DNA of 64,000 nucleotides. It comes from Vibrio rumoiensis (GTDB taxonomy: Bacteria; Pseudomonadota; Gammaproteobacteria; Enterobacterales; Vibrionaceae). Positions within the stretch are counted from its first letter, which is position 1. The number at the start of each line of letters is the position of its first letter. A model generated the notes under the pieces. That model searched no databases, had not been told where the DNA came from, and worked only from the letters and a program-made list of their open reading frames with translations. A program made the position numbers and the translations under genes. The stretch spans positions 1,984,001 to 2,048,000 of the forward strand of contig NZ_AP018685.1 in assembly GCF_002218045.2 (NCBI RefSeq). Reading direction: 5' to 3'. Shown here piece after piece: positions 44,207 to 53,260 of this stretch.

Positions 44207-45527
44207 TCCATGATCCTTTTAGCCATTTGGGTTTAAGTAATTGACCAAGTGGGTTTTCTATTTTTGATTTATTGTATGAAAACTTTATACTTCCTTGAAA
44301 TACTGCCAGCTGATCTGGCGCATCAATAACTACAAGTCCATCCGGTATATATGATCCGCTAAGGTACATAACTGGTACCTCTCCAATATCGGAATAAGTC
44401 GAGTTTGCCCAAGTATTCCCTGTTAGCCCATCCCATTGAGTAAGGCTTGGTGCCGCAGAGTTTGTATATAACTGGTACAAAACACCATTAAATGGAACAC
44501 TTCCTTCAGAAGATAATAATCCATTATATACAACAACAATTATTCCTTCTCTTCCTGTCGAAATATCAGCAAGGCTTATCTTACTACCTAACCCTAAATC
44601 ACAGTCTCCATTTACCCAAATCAGCTTCTTACCTGCGTCTATAGATGCTGCTATGTTTTTATCACACTGACAATCAGATGGGTTGATAACACTTGTACCA
44701 TTACTATAAAAATCACATCGGCCACCGCTAATTACTTCGAACTCATCTTTAATAGAATCTAGCTCGGCAAGTGGAGCACCAAAAAGATCTTCAAATGGCT
44801 GGAAATTTCTTTCAAAGACATAATCACCTTGAAATTCTACCTCTTCGGGCAAGCTATCACTCGCGCTATCCAAGTTATCTTTTTCTTCATATAACTGCTT
44901 AGTTACGCTGACAGTTCTAACGTTTGTCTTAAAGTTAGAATCACATTCTACGTTAACCATGCTCGGTGTTTGAATTGATTGTGTATCTAATAAGCTTTCA
45001 GGAGTGTTTGGGGCTAGATATAAACTCTTCGAATATTTTACACTCACACATGATGGTTTTCCCGATTCCTTCATATCTAGAGGCTGAGGGTTAAAAGAAT
45101 ATGAGCCGATAAAATACACATCAGCATTAGCAGATAAAGCCCCCATAGCCCCGACACTAGGGACTCGTATTATTTTAATGACTTTATATCCATTCTCATT
45201 GGATTCAACTCTATAAAGATTAGATGAGCCCTGTCTAACAACTGCAATGCTAGTAGGTTGATCGCATTCTGAGTAAGCAATGGTTGTTGGTAATACCGAA
45301 GAGTTATCTGAAACCTTCGCCATCACACATTCTAATCTTCCCTCACCCTTCCAGTGTAGTTGCCTAGCCTCAATCTCATTTTGCGCACGCTTAGTTTGAA
45401 AGAAGACACCTTTATAACTCGTCAATGAAAGAACCAACACACTCGCAAGTAGCAGTACTGCCACCAATAATGTTACAGCTCCTCTTTGTTTTGAAAGTAA
45501 GGAGGTAAAGTTAGGATGATTCAACAT
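44196..45527 (-). CDS. PilX-like minor pilin, first paralogue
   Basis: 443 residues. The leader ends KQRG, then AVTLLVAVLLLASVLVLSLTSYK without Glu5, then FFQTKRAQNEIEARQLHWKGEGRLEC. The body is cysteine-containing (for example CDFYSNGTS, SDCQCDKN) and ends WLKGSWNDF. Its start overlaps the pilW stop in a TAATG junction, so translation is coupled. In position it corresponds to the PilX slot of a fimT-pilW-pilX-pilV cluster. Its length is more than twice that of a normal PilX. Confidence 0.78.
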   Translation of the reverse strand: MLNHPNFTSLLSKQRGAVTLLVAVLLLASVLVLSLTSYKGVFFQTKRAQNEIEARQLHWKGEGRLECVMAKVSDNSSVLPTTIAYSECDQPTSIAVVRQGSSNLYRVESNENGYKVIKIIRVPSVGAMGALSANADVYFIGSYSFNPQPLDMKESGKPSCVSVKYSKSLYLAPNTPESLLDTQSIQTPSMVNVECDSNFKTNVRTVSVTKQLYEEKDNLDSASDSLPEEVEFQGDYVFERNFQPFEDLFGAPLAELDSIKDEFEVISGGRCDFYSNGTSVINPSDCQCDKNIAASIDAGKKLIWVNGDCDLGLGSKISLADISTGREGIIVVVYNGLLSSEGSVPFNGVLYQLYTNSAAPSLTQWDGLTGNTWANSTYSDIGEVPVMYLSGSYIPDGLVVIDAPDQLAVFQGSIKFSYNKSKIENPLGQLLKPKWLKGSWNDF

Positions 45528-46120
45528 TACTTCCAGTTCCTTTGTTTGATCTGCGTAGTTAATGTTTGGGGATGAGTACCATCAAGCAGAGAAGCGGTGA
45601 GTGATAAGGTAATAAAAGCAGAACTAACCGTACTGCCTAATGGAGCTTCACTAACATTAAACGCATCGACCGTTAATCTATGCTGATCTAATAAAGACTG
45701 TACTGGTGTACATGTAGTCAAAATAGGACTGGCTTCTGTATTTTCGCAAATTTTAAGTTTGGAATCGTCTAAAGCAAAAGTCACTTGAGTGTATTGGCCA
45801 TCGGGTTTCTTATAGGTATAGGCCAGACTCGAAGACGATGTGCTGATAACATTCGTCGCGCCAGATAGCATTAATGAGGCCCCCTGCGAACCATTAAATC
45901 CCGCTCGTTGTGCATCTTCTTTTATATAACGAAGTGCTTCGTTAATTCCTTGAATAACCAATAAACGCTGGGTTCGTTCTGTCGCCAGTTTTTGTCCTGA
46001 AAGAAAAACGCTCCCAATGGCAATAATGGCAACAATACTAATTGCCGAAGCCACCATCATTTCAACGAGGGAAACGCCTAATTGTTTGTGACGCAAATTA
46101 AACACAGGATGGATAGCCAT
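45527..46120 (-). CDS. pilW: PilW-like minor type IV pilin
   Basis: 197 residues from the ATG at 46120, which has a strong GGAGGAG site. The open frame runs 40 codons further but only as an overlap with fimT. A leader ending KQLG precedes VSLVEMMVASAISIVAIIAIG, with Glu5 and Val+1. The QRLLVIQGINEALRYIKEDAQRAGF segment is typical of PilW. Its start overlaps the end of fimT by 23 bp. Confidence 0.85.
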   Translation of the reverse strand: MAIHPVFNLRHKQLGVSLVEMMVASAISIVAIIAIGSVFLSGQKLATERTQRLLVIQGINEALRYIKEDAQRAGFNGSQGASLMLSGATNVISTSSSSLAYTYKKPDGQYTQVTFALDDSKLKICENTEASPILTTCTPVQSLLDQHRLTVDAFNVSEAPLGSTVSSAFITLSLTASLLDGTHPQTLTTQIKQRNWK

Positions 46121-46634
46121 AAAACGCTCCTCCGTCACCACAAATTCGTATGCGACCAGTGATACTACTAAACACCAATTTGAGCGGCTTATTGGCGTCA
46201 ACAAAAAAAGATAGATTTGAAGATTGGACAGGCTTACCATTCACTGGCTCAAATTCGAGAATTGAAAGCAAAGTGGTTGCATTTGCCATTGGAAAATTCA
46301 CCGTTATATTTTTGAAGGGTGAACCATCTAAATAGACCAAAGCACCTGATTGTGCAGAAGAAAGTGACGTTGCTGGGGTTGATGTCGACTTTGTGGCTAT
46401 CCCCCACTCACCACTGTACGCTGACCCGATCTTCACAAAATTGAGATACACGGGCTGATTTCTCAATACAGCCTCTGATTTCGTCTGAACAAAAAAGCCT
46501 TGCAGTTCTTCGGCTAACCTTTGCATTTTCGCTCTTTCATTCATCCCGCTAAACGATGGTACTGCTGCCGCTAGCAAAACCGCTAGCACGACTAATGAAA
46601 TCAGCATTTCTATTAGCGTAAACCCTCGAGCCAT
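46098..46634 (-). CDS. fimT: FimT/FimU-like minor pilin
   Basis: 178 residues from the ATG at 46634 (MARG, then FTLIEMLISLVVLAVLLAAA). A start 14 codons upstream is possible, but a short leader is normal. GspH/FimT layout: SFSGMNERAKMQRLAEELQGFFVQTKSEAVLRNQPV, with a C-terminal beta domain holding a Cys pair (RICGDGGAFYGYPSCV). It is the first gene of the leftward minor pilin operon, divergent from pilE. Confidence 0.85.
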   Translation of the reverse strand: MARGFTLIEMLISLVVLAVLLAAAVPSFSGMNERAKMQRLAEELQGFFVQTKSEAVLRNQPVYLNFVKIGSAYSGEWGIATKSTSTPATSLSSAQSGALVYLDGSPFKNITVNFPMANATTLLSILEFEPVNGKPVQSSNLSFFVDANKPLKLVFSSITGRIRICGDGGAFYGYPSCV

Positions 46635-46736
46635 TCCCCAAAATCCTCTGCAACTAGTTACATCTTGATATTTCAACTTGCAGTGATGCTAGCACTTATC
46701 AAAAATGGCATAAGTCTCTAACAGGAAGTAATAGAA

Positions 46737-47201
46737 ATGATTCGAATAAATCGATGCAAGAAAAACAGCAGAAGACAAAAAGGAATGACATTGATCGAAT
46801 TATTGATCGCTCTAGCCATTCTTGGTGTTTTGACCGCCATCGCCTACCCTAGTTATCAAGAGCATGTGCTGAAAAGTCACCGGGCTTCTGTCATGTCCGA
46901 TATGATGAAAATTCAATTAGAGCTTGAGCAGCATCGTACCCAAAGTGGCAGTTATGATTATACGGTTGTCGATAATACTGCGGGGACGTGTAACTCTCGT
47001 TTAGGCTGCCAAACCGATACTGACCGCTATAAATTGTCTATCACTTCCGGTGCAAGTGGCATTGACCTTTATGTGATTAAAGCCACACCACAATCAACTT
47101 TGGGACAGGATAAAGACAAATGCGGCACACTAGAGATGAATGCAGGTTCAGTAGGAAGTGCCAAAAAAGGTGGAGTTAATGTGGATAGATGCTGGAATTG
47201 A
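46737..47201 (+). CDS. pilE: PilE-like type IV pilin with Met at position +1
   Basis: 154 residues. A basic 16-residue leader (RINRCKKNSRRQKG) precedes MTLIELLIALAILGVLTAIAYPSYQEH. Met replaces the usual Phe at +1, while Glu5 is kept. The C-terminal D-region has two Cys (KCGTLE ... RCWN), and another Cys pair lies near 82-89. It is divergent from the fimT-pilW-pilX-pilV-pilX operon, with 60-100 bp between. It is probably a minor pilin of the same pilus. Confidence 0.85.
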   Translation: MIRINRCKKNSRRQKGMTLIELLIALAILGVLTAIAYPSYQEHVLKSHRASVMSDMMKIQLELEQHRTQSGSYDYTVVDNTAGTCNSRLGCQTDTDRYKLSITSGASGIDLYVIKATPQSTLGQDKDKCGTLEMNAGSVGSAKKGGVNVDRCWN

Positions 47202-47207
47202 GATGCG

Positions 47208-47370
47208 TTACTCGAATCTCGGACGCTGCGCTGCTCGTTTTTCGAAAAAGAATAAAAGCATCGCCTGAAAAATATATCTGTCAATAGTTGCTCTTAGTCT
47301 CTTCACGTTACTAAAAATCGCTCTTTACCGAGCAACGAGCAATGAAACGCCCGAACACCGAGAGTCGTAA
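47208..47370. repeat. Decayed TCG-rich repeat (copy R6) between pilE and dnaJ
   Basis: TTACTCGAATCTCGG begins 6 bp after the pilE stop. The right half carries GAGCAACGAGCAATGAAACG and CCCGAACACCGAGAGTCG. The word at 47336 (CGAGCAATGAAACGCCCGAA) matches those in R3 and R4. It lies in the 3' region of two convergent genes. Confidence 0.55.
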
Positions 47371-47373
47371 ACC

Positions 47374-47409
47374 AACAAAGCCCCTACTATCGCTAGCAAG
47401 GGCTTTGTT
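47374..47409 (-). terminator. Candidate dnaJ terminator
   Basis: AACAAAGCCC / GGGCTTTGTT stem 20 bp after the dnaJ stop. The loop is 16 bases and the T-run is short. Confidence 0.6.
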
Positions 47410-47429
47410 ATTCATATCAAAGTTGACGA

Positions 47430-48566
47430 TTAACTCGTTAAATCATCAAAAAACTTCTTTACGCCATTGAAGAAACCATCCGATTTGGGCTTATGCTTTT
47501 GGCTCGCTTCTTTTCCACCAAAAGAATCTTCCAATTCACGCAATAGTTCTTTCTGACGAGAACTTAATTTCACCGGTGTTTCCACTACCAGCTTACAAAT
47601 TAAGTCACCCGTCGCACCACCGCGTACTGATTTCACACCCTTGCCGCGCATACGGAACATGCGACCAGTCTGCATCTCAGCAGGCACTTTAAGCTTAAAG
47701 CGACCATCCAATGTTGGAACTTCAACTTCACCGCCCAATGCCGCTAAAGTAAAGCTTACTGGTACTTCACAATGTAAGTTATTACCGTCACGCTCAAAGA
47801 TATGATGATCTTTCAAATGGACTTGTACATATAAATCGCCAGCAGGAGCACCACGCTCTCCAGCTTCGCCTTCACCATTTAAACGAATGCGATCACCGGT
47901 ATCGACACCTGCCGGAATTTTAACATTTAATGTTTTGCTCTTATTCTTACGGCCTTCGCCATGACACGCACCGCATGGATCTTTAATGATTTGACCACGA
48001 CCATTACAGGTAGGACACGTTTGTTGTACAGCAAAAAAGCCCTGACGCATTTGAACTTGGCCATGTCCATGACAAGTACCACAAGTTTGCGAGCTAGACC
48101 CAGCTTTGGCACCACTACCATCACACACTTCACACTCAGTTAGTGTCGAAATGTTAATCTCTTTTTCGCAGCCTCGAACCGCTTCTTCAAGAGACAGCTC
48201 CATGTTGTAGCGTAAATCGGCACCACGTTGGGCGCGCTGTTGACCACCGCGACGGCCGCCGCCAAAGATATCGCCGAAGACATCACCAAACATGTCTTCA
48301 AAGCCGCCGCCTCCACCGAAGCCACCGCCGCCCATGCCACCTTGTTCAAAGGCAGCATGGCCGTACTGATCGTAAGCTTGCTTTTTCTGTGGGTCAGTTA
48401 AAACTTCATACGCTTCTTTAACTTCTTTAAATTTGTCAGATGCATCCGCTTCCTGGTTGCGATCTGGGTGATATTTCATCGCAAGACGTTTATACGCCTT
48501 TTTAATATCGCGCTCTGATGCATCACGGCTGACACCTAATACTTCATAAAGATCACGTTTTGACAT
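47430..48566 (-). CDS. dnaJ: Chaperone DnaJ (Hsp40)
   Basis: 378 residues. J domain (1-70) with HPD in KYHPDRNQ, a Gly/Phe-rich linker (about 75-115), then four zinc-binding CxxCxGxG repeats (CEVCDGSG, CGTCHGHG, CPTCNGRG, CGACHGEG at about 143-205) and the C-terminal substrate-binding domains. Co-chaperone of DnaK. It is separated from dnaK by 309 bp, longer than usual, containing two hairpins and an inverted repeat. Confidence 0.98.
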   Translation of the reverse strand: MSKRDLYEVLGVSRDASERDIKKAYKRLAMKYHPDRNQEADASDKFKEVKEAYEVLTDPQKKQAYDQYGHAAFEQGGMGGGGFGGGGGFEDMFGDVFGDIFGGGRRGGQQRAQRGADLRYNMELSLEEAVRGCEKEINISTLTECEVCDGSGAKAGSSSQTCGTCHGHGQVQMRQGFFAVQQTCPTCNGRGQIIKDPCGACHGEGRKNKSKTLNVKIPAGVDTGDRIRLNGEGEAGERGAPAGDLYVQVHLKDHHIFERDGNNLHCEVPVSFTLAALGGEVEVPTLDGRFKLKVPAEMQTGRMFRMRGKGVKSVRGGATGDLICKLVVETPVKLSSRQKELLRELEDSFGGKEASQKHKPKSDGFFNGVKKFFDDLTS

Positions 48567-48643
48567 GCTCAGTTCACCAATTTCTTTTAACCAACAAGCA
48601 CAGCTTATCGGTGTATGTTTTAACTATAAAAAAGCTATATCTA

Positions 48644-48719
48644 GCTAGATAATCCGATATACCCCTAAACACCCGCCCTTTCATTGCAAACTGATGCGAA
48701 GTAGAAGTGATTATCTAGC
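48644..48719. repeat. Inverted-repeat segment in the dnaK-dnaJ gap
   Basis: GCTAGATAATC (48644-48654) is perfectly inverted at 48709-48719, enclosing 54 bp of unusually GC-richer DNA (ACACCCGCCC). No ORF. It could be a small mobile repeat or a leader structure for dnaJ. Its identity is not known to me. Confidence 0.5.
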
Positions 48720-48780
48720 AGGACAAGGCGCTCATTTTTCGTTTGCCTTCAGATATTTGACGACTAACAGATCGAAAATT

Positions 48781-48812
48781 GCGGGCGTGAGAGACAAACT
48801 CTAAACGCCCGC
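48781..48812 (-). terminator. Candidate terminator / attenuator after dnaK
   Basis: GCGGGCGT / ACGCCCGC stem, followed on the minus strand by AATTTT. A second stem, CGCTCTTTA / TAAAGAGCG (48827-48849), lies nearer dnaK. Together they may reduce dnaJ transcription relative to dnaK. Confidence 0.6.
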
Positions 48813-48875
48813 AGTTTCGTATCATTCGCTCTTTAATCAATAAAGAGCGACAGACTTAACAATAATCAACGCGGA

Positions 48876-50786
48876 TTATTTTTTGTCTTCGTCTTTAACT
48901 TCTTCAAACTCAGCGTCAACAACATCATCTTCAGGTTTAGCTTGCTCGCCACCTTCAGCTTGCTGTGATTGTGCTTTTTGCTGAGCAATTTCCATCAGTT
49001 TTTGAGCTGCTGTTGCTAACTCTTGAACTTTCGCATCGATCGCTTCTTTGTCGTCGCCAGATTTAACACGCTCTAGCTCGCCAATTGCTTTTTCGATGTT
49101 TACTTTGTCTTCTTCAGGAAGTGCATCACCAGCTTCTTCCACTTGCTTACGAGTACCGTGAATCATTTGGTCAGCTTGGTTACGAGTCGTTACTAACTCT
49201 TCGAACTTTTTGTCCGCTTCTTTGTTAGCTTCGGCTTCTTGTACCATTTTTTCGATTTCTTCGTCGGTTAAGCCACCATTCGCTTGAATCGTGATTTTTT
49301 GCTCTTTACCGGTCGTTTTATCTTTCGCTGACACATTCAAGATACCATCTGCATCCAAATCGAAAGTTACTTCAATTTGAGGCATACCACGTGGTGCAGG
49401 GTTAATGCCTTCTAGGTTAAATTGACCTAGAGACTTATTGTAAGACGCTTGCTTACGCTCACCTTGCAATACGTGAATCGTTACTGCACTTTGGTTGTCT
49501 TCTGCTGTTGAGAATACTTGATTCGCTTTAGTTGGAATCGTTGTGTTTTTCTCAATCAGTTTCGTCATTACACCACCCATCGTTTCGATACCGAAAGATA
49601 GAGGCGTCACGTCTAGTAGAAGTACGTCTTTCACGTCACCCGCAAGAACACCACCTTGAACGGCAGCACCAATTGCCACTGCTTCATCAGGGTTCACGTC
49701 TTTACGCGCTTCTTTACCAAAGAATTCAGCAACTTTCTTCTGAACCATAGGCATACGAGTTTGACCACCCACTAGGATAACGTCAGTAATCTCACTTACT
49801 GATAGGTCAGCATCCGCAAGCGCAACTTTTAATGGCTCAAGTGAACGTTGAACTAGGTCTTCAACTAGAGATTCTAGTTTAGAACGCGTTACTTTTACGT
49901 TCATGTGCTTAGGACCAGTCGCATCTGCCGTTACGTATGGTAAGTTCACGTCTGTTTGTTGTGCAGAAGATAGTTCAATCTTCGCTTTCTCAGCCGCTTC
50001 TTTCACACGCTGCATCGCTAGTGGATCTTTCTTAAGATCGATGCCTTGCTCATTTTTAAACTCAGATACTAAGTAGTTGATTAGGCGCGTATCAAAGTCT
50101 TCACCACCTAGGTGTGTATCACCGTTAGTAGAAAGAACTTCGAATGTTTTCTCGCCTTCAACTTCATCAATTTCGATAATAGAGATATCGAATGTACCAC
50201 CACCAAGGTCGTAAACAGCAATAGTGCGGTCGCCACCTTTCTTATCAAGACCATAAGCAAGCGCTGCTGCTGTTGGTTCGTTGATAATACGTTTCACTTC
50301 AAGACCTGCGATACGACCAGCATCTTTTGTTGCTTGACGTTGAGCATCGTTGAAGTATGCAGGAACCGTAATAACGGCTGCGGTTACTTCTTCACCAAGG
50401 AAATCCTCAGCGGTTTTTTTCATTTTTTTCAAGATTTCAGCAGAAACTTGAGGAGCCGCCATTTTTTGGCCTTTCGCTTCAACCCAAGCATCACCGTTAT
50501 CTGCCTTAACAATTTTATAAGGCATGATTTCGATATCACGTTGAACTTCTTCGTCTTCAAAACGACGACCGATCAAACGTTTGATTGCGAACAATGTGTT
50601 TTCAGGGTTAGTTACCGCTTGGCGTTTTGCAGGTTGACCTACTAATGTTTCGCCATCTGTGTAAGCTACTACTGATGCTGTTGTGCGTTCGCCTTCAGCA
50701 TTTTCAATTACGCGTGGTTTGTCGCCGTCTAGTACCGCAACACATGAGTTAGTTGTACCTAAATCAATACCAATGATTCTACCCAT
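48876..50786 (-). CDS. dnaK: Chaperone DnaK (Hsp70)
   Basis: 636 residues. The N-terminal ATPase (1-~385) begins GRIIGIDLGTTNSCVAVLDG and includes VYDLGGGTFDISIIE and ILVGGQTRMPMVQ. It is followed by the DVTPLSFGIETMGGVMT linker/substrate domain and the C-terminal tail EEVKDEDKK. Full length. A sigma-32 promoter lies 65-92 bp upstream. Works with the neighbouring DnaJ and GrpE. Confidence 0.99.
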   Translation of the reverse strand: MGRIIGIDLGTTNSCVAVLDGDKPRVIENAEGERTTASVVAYTDGETLVGQPAKRQAVTNPENTLFAIKRLIGRRFEDEEVQRDIEIMPYKIVKADNGDAWVEAKGQKMAAPQVSAEILKKMKKTAEDFLGEEVTAAVITVPAYFNDAQRQATKDAGRIAGLEVKRIINEPTAAALAYGLDKKGGDRTIAVYDLGGGTFDISIIEIDEVEGEKTFEVLSTNGDTHLGGEDFDTRLINYLVSEFKNEQGIDLKKDPLAMQRVKEAAEKAKIELSSAQQTDVNLPYVTADATGPKHMNVKVTRSKLESLVEDLVQRSLEPLKVALADADLSVSEITDVILVGGQTRMPMVQKKVAEFFGKEARKDVNPDEAVAIGAAVQGGVLAGDVKDVLLLDVTPLSFGIETMGGVMTKLIEKNTTIPTKANQVFSTAEDNQSAVTIHVLQGERKQASYNKSLGQFNLEGINPAPRGMPQIEVTFDLDADGILNVSAKDKTTGKEQKITIQANGGLTDEEIEKMVQEAEANKEADKKFEELVTTRNQADQMIHGTRKQVEEAGDALPEEDKVNIEKAIGELERVKSGDDKEAIDAKVQELATAAQKLMEIAQQKAQSQQAEGGEQAKPEDDVVDAEFEEVKDEDKK

Positions 50787-50850
50787 TTGACATTCTCCAA
50801 AGAATTTCAGTTATTCAGTTTTTGCTATATCCAGCTATTTTATAACAAAT

Positions 50851-50878
50851 AGATGGGGGCTCAGAATTGGGATTCAAC
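50851..50878 (-). promoter_or_regulatory. Sigma-32 heat-shock promoter of dnaK
   Basis: On the minus strand GTTGAA (50873-50878), a 14-bp spacer and CCCCATCT (50851-50858). This is close to the sigma-32 consensus CTTGAA-N13/14-CCCCATNT. The remainder of the 309-bp gap to gpr shows only the gpr terminator. Confidence 0.87.
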
Positions 50879-51014
50879 CCTGTAAGCTAATTTGTTTTGC
50901 ATTTCGCATTACGTGTTTCTGTATGCTCAATAGATAAGGGCACTAAAATGCTTTTCAAGGGTAAAAATAAAAAAATTAACGTCTTTCTCCTTATTTCAAA
51001 ACAATTAGGTCAAT

Positions 51015-51044
51015 AAAAAAGCTGCCCCATGGAAGAGACAGCTT
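51015..51044 (-). terminator. Candidate terminator of gpr
   Basis: AAGCTG / CAGCTT stem followed by six T residues on the minus strand, 52 bp after the gpr stop. Confidence 0.6.
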
Positions 51045-51095
51045 GATTATTCACCCACTAATAAGCGACTAGCTTCGTATGAAGAAGTTATTTGA

Positions 51096-52127
51096 CTACG
51101 TTTGTGAAGATTTAGCCCATAGGTTGATGGCTTCATCTTGTGCATACAAATCAATCTCATCTAGCTCTTGTTGAGTAAAATCCAAATGATGAATCGCACC
51201 GGCACAATCTAAGACCTGTGATGCTTTTGAAGCACCAATTAATGCAGTGGTGATACCTTCATTGCGCAGTACCCAAGAAATAGCCATCTGAGCAAGCGTT
51301 TGTCCACGTCGTTGGGCAATATTATTAAGGGCTTTAATTTTTTCAATCGCGTTCTCGGTCAGCATATTTTGTTGCAACGACTTACCTTGAGTGGCTCGAC
51401 TGCCTTCTGGAATACCATTGAGGTATTTCGTGGTCAACATCCCCTGAGCTAAAGGACTAAATGCAATAGAACCGACGCCTAATTCTTTTAACGTCTCTTT
51501 TAGGCCATCCGTTTCAACCCAGCGATTCAACATACTGTAACTTGGCTGATGAATTAAGCACGGCGTTCCAAGATCATTTAAAATCTCAACCGCCTTACGT
51601 GTACATTCCGAGTTATATGAAGAAATCCCAACATATAAAGCTCGACCAGATTTAACGATATGATCAAGTGCACCCATCGTTTCTTCTAATGGGGTATTAG
51701 GATCAAAACGATGCGAGTAAAAAATATCAACATAATCAATCTCCATGCGTTTTAACGATTGATCACATGAAGAAATTAAATATTTACGTGACCCCCACTC
51801 TCCATAAGGGCCATCCCACATGTGGTAGCCCGCTTTCGTCGAAATGACCAATTCATCGCGTAAACCTAAAAAGTCTGTTTTTAAAATTTGACCAAAAGCG
51901 CGCTCTGCACTGCCCGGCTCTGGGCCGTAATTATTGGCTAAATCAAAATGCGTAATGCCGTTATCAAACGCGGTTTGGCAAATTTCGCGCTTATTTTGAT
52001 GGCTAGTATCATCACCAAAGTTATGCCACAAACCTAAAGAAACCGCAGGCAAAAGTAACCCAGATTGACCACAACGGCGGTATTTCATTTTTTGATAGCG
52101 ATCATCGGCAGGAATATAACGACTCAT
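51096..52127 (-). CDS. gpr: L-glyceraldehyde 3-phosphate reductase (aldo/keto reductase, YghZ type)
   Basis: 343 residues. NADPH-dependent aldo/keto reductase. FDLANNYGPEPGSAE carries the catalytic Asp/Tyr, Lys is in STKAGYHMWDGPYGEWGSRKYL and His in DIFYSHRFD. The MKYRRCGQSGL start and LWAKSS end match E. coli YghZ closely. It may detoxify aldehydes or L-glyceraldehyde 3-phosphate. It sits between dnaK and grpE, in their direction, but with terminators on both sides. Confidence 0.92.
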   Translation of the reverse strand: MSRYIPADDRYQKMKYRRCGQSGLLLPAVSLGLWHNFGDDTSHQNKREICQTAFDNGITHFDLANNYGPEPGSAERAFGQILKTDFLGLRDELVISTKAGYHMWDGPYGEWGSRKYLISSCDQSLKRMEIDYVDIFYSHRFDPNTPLEETMGALDHIVKSGRALYVGISSYNSECTRKAVEILNDLGTPCLIHQPSYSMLNRWVETDGLKETLKELGVGSIAFSPLAQGMLTTKYLNGIPEGSRATQGKSLQQNMLTENAIEKIKALNNIAQRRGQTLAQMAISWVLRNEGITTALIGASKASQVLDCAGAIHHLDFTQQELDEIDLYAQDEAINLWAKSSQT

Positions 52128-52142
52128 ATAAGCTCCTAAAAC

Positions 52143-52177
52143 GAAAAAAGTGTAGAGAACATTATTCCCTACACTTT
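52143..52177 (-). terminator. Terminator of grpE
   Basis: AAAGTGTAGAGAA pairs with TTCCCTACACTTT (one mismatch), followed on the minus strand by six T residues. Confidence 0.88.
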
Positions 52178-52285
52178 CATAATCATTCGTTATCAGACTA
52201 AGCCGTTACCCAAAAATTTTGAAAGTGATCACTTTTCTTCTGTCAAAAGGTGATCTTTCTAACAAACTTCCAGGCTTTTATGACG

Positions 52286-52909
52286 TTATTTAGCAACCAT
52301 AACCATGGCAGGACGAATGACTCGACCATTTAATTGATAGCCTTTTTGCATCACGATCATTACCGTATTAGATTCATGATCTGGGCTTTCTTGAATGCCA
52401 ATCGCTTGGTGCAATTCAGGGTTAAATGCTTCACCTTCAGGGTTAATGGCCTCTAAACCAAATTTAGCCACCGTATCTACGAAAGATTTGTGGGTCATAT
52501 CAACACCTTCAAGAATCGGCTTAACGGCTTCATCTTCAGGGTTAGCAGCTTGTAATGCGCGCTCTAGGTTATCGATAACCGGTAATAATTCTTCGGCAAA
52601 TTTATTCAATGCATACTTACGAGCTTTATCAATTTCTTGTTCAGAACGACGACGCATGTTTTCAACTTCAGCTTTTGCACGTAATACCGAATCTTGCTGC
52701 TCTTTTACCTGCGCTTCCGCAGCATGCAAAGCGGCTTCTAATTCGATAACTCTTGAAGCTTCTTGTTCAATCTGCTCAATTTCTTCATTCCAATCAAGGT
52801 CACCTTCGCCACCAATTGTTTGGGCATCATCTTGAACAAGCTCTTGCTCAACTTGTACTTCTTCAGCTTTAAGCTCTTCATCTTGCGGTTTGTTATGTTC
52901 TGTAGTCAT
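52286..52909 (-). CDS. grpE: Nucleotide exchange factor GrpE
   Basis: 207 residues from the ATG at 52909 (MTTEHNKPQDEELKAEE), which has GGAG eight bases upstream. The open frame runs 26 codons further into non-family sequence. A long coiled coil (about 40-115, AEAQVKEQQDSVLRAKAEVENMRRRSEQE) is followed by the beta-wing domain ending GRVIRPAMVMVAK. Accelerates ADP release from DnaK. Its sigma-32 promoter is displaced by a 266-bp palindromic element lying directly between promoter and gene. Confidence 0.97.
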   Translation of the reverse strand: MTTEHNKPQDEELKAEEVQVEQELVQDDAQTIGGEGDLDWNEEIEQIEQEASRVIELEAALHAAEAQVKEQQDSVLRAKAEVENMRRRSEQEIDKARKYALNKFAEELLPVIDNLERALQAANPEDEAVKPILEGVDMTHKSFVDTVAKFGLEAINPEGEAFNPELHQAIGIQESPDHESNTVMIVMQKGYQLNGRVIRPAMVMVAK

Positions 52910-52994
52910 GATATCTCCAAGAATATATTCAACACTATACGTTTGTCCCACCGAAATAGGCACAAAATACTCGCATAGTCGTTCCACTTGCCTC

Positions 52995-53260
52995 TATACC
53001 CAAGTGACCTCAAGATGCAGATTCAGAGCATTCATCCAAGCTTTTACTCAAGGAAGATTGGTGAAGTCATGTACTCACCTTACAGACCAATCTGACGTAG
53101 AATAAAAGTTTGGATGAAGCTCCCGAAGGGCAAGTTAAAACAAGCTTTATGCGGCGTTAAATTAAATAGAGATAAAATAACTATGATCATATTCAATTTG
53201 CCTTGCCTAAAGCTTATTTTATTCTTGCTGAAACTCGCATCTTGAGGTTGCTTGGGTATA
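52995..53260. mobile_element. MITE-like palindromic element in the grpE 5' leader
   Basis: 266 bp without an ORF. The terminal inverted repeats are 24 bp (52995-53018 and 53237-53260), identical at 22 positions, starting TATACCCAAG and ending with the inverse. Nested internal arms pair CATCCAAGCTTTT (53033) with AAAAGTTTGGATG (53104), and AGATTGGT (53055) with ACCAATCT (53086). The outermost TA on each side may be a TA target duplication, as for Tc1/IS630-type elements. Similar TATACCCAAG-ended repeats are, from memory, common in Vibrio. Confidence 0.8.
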
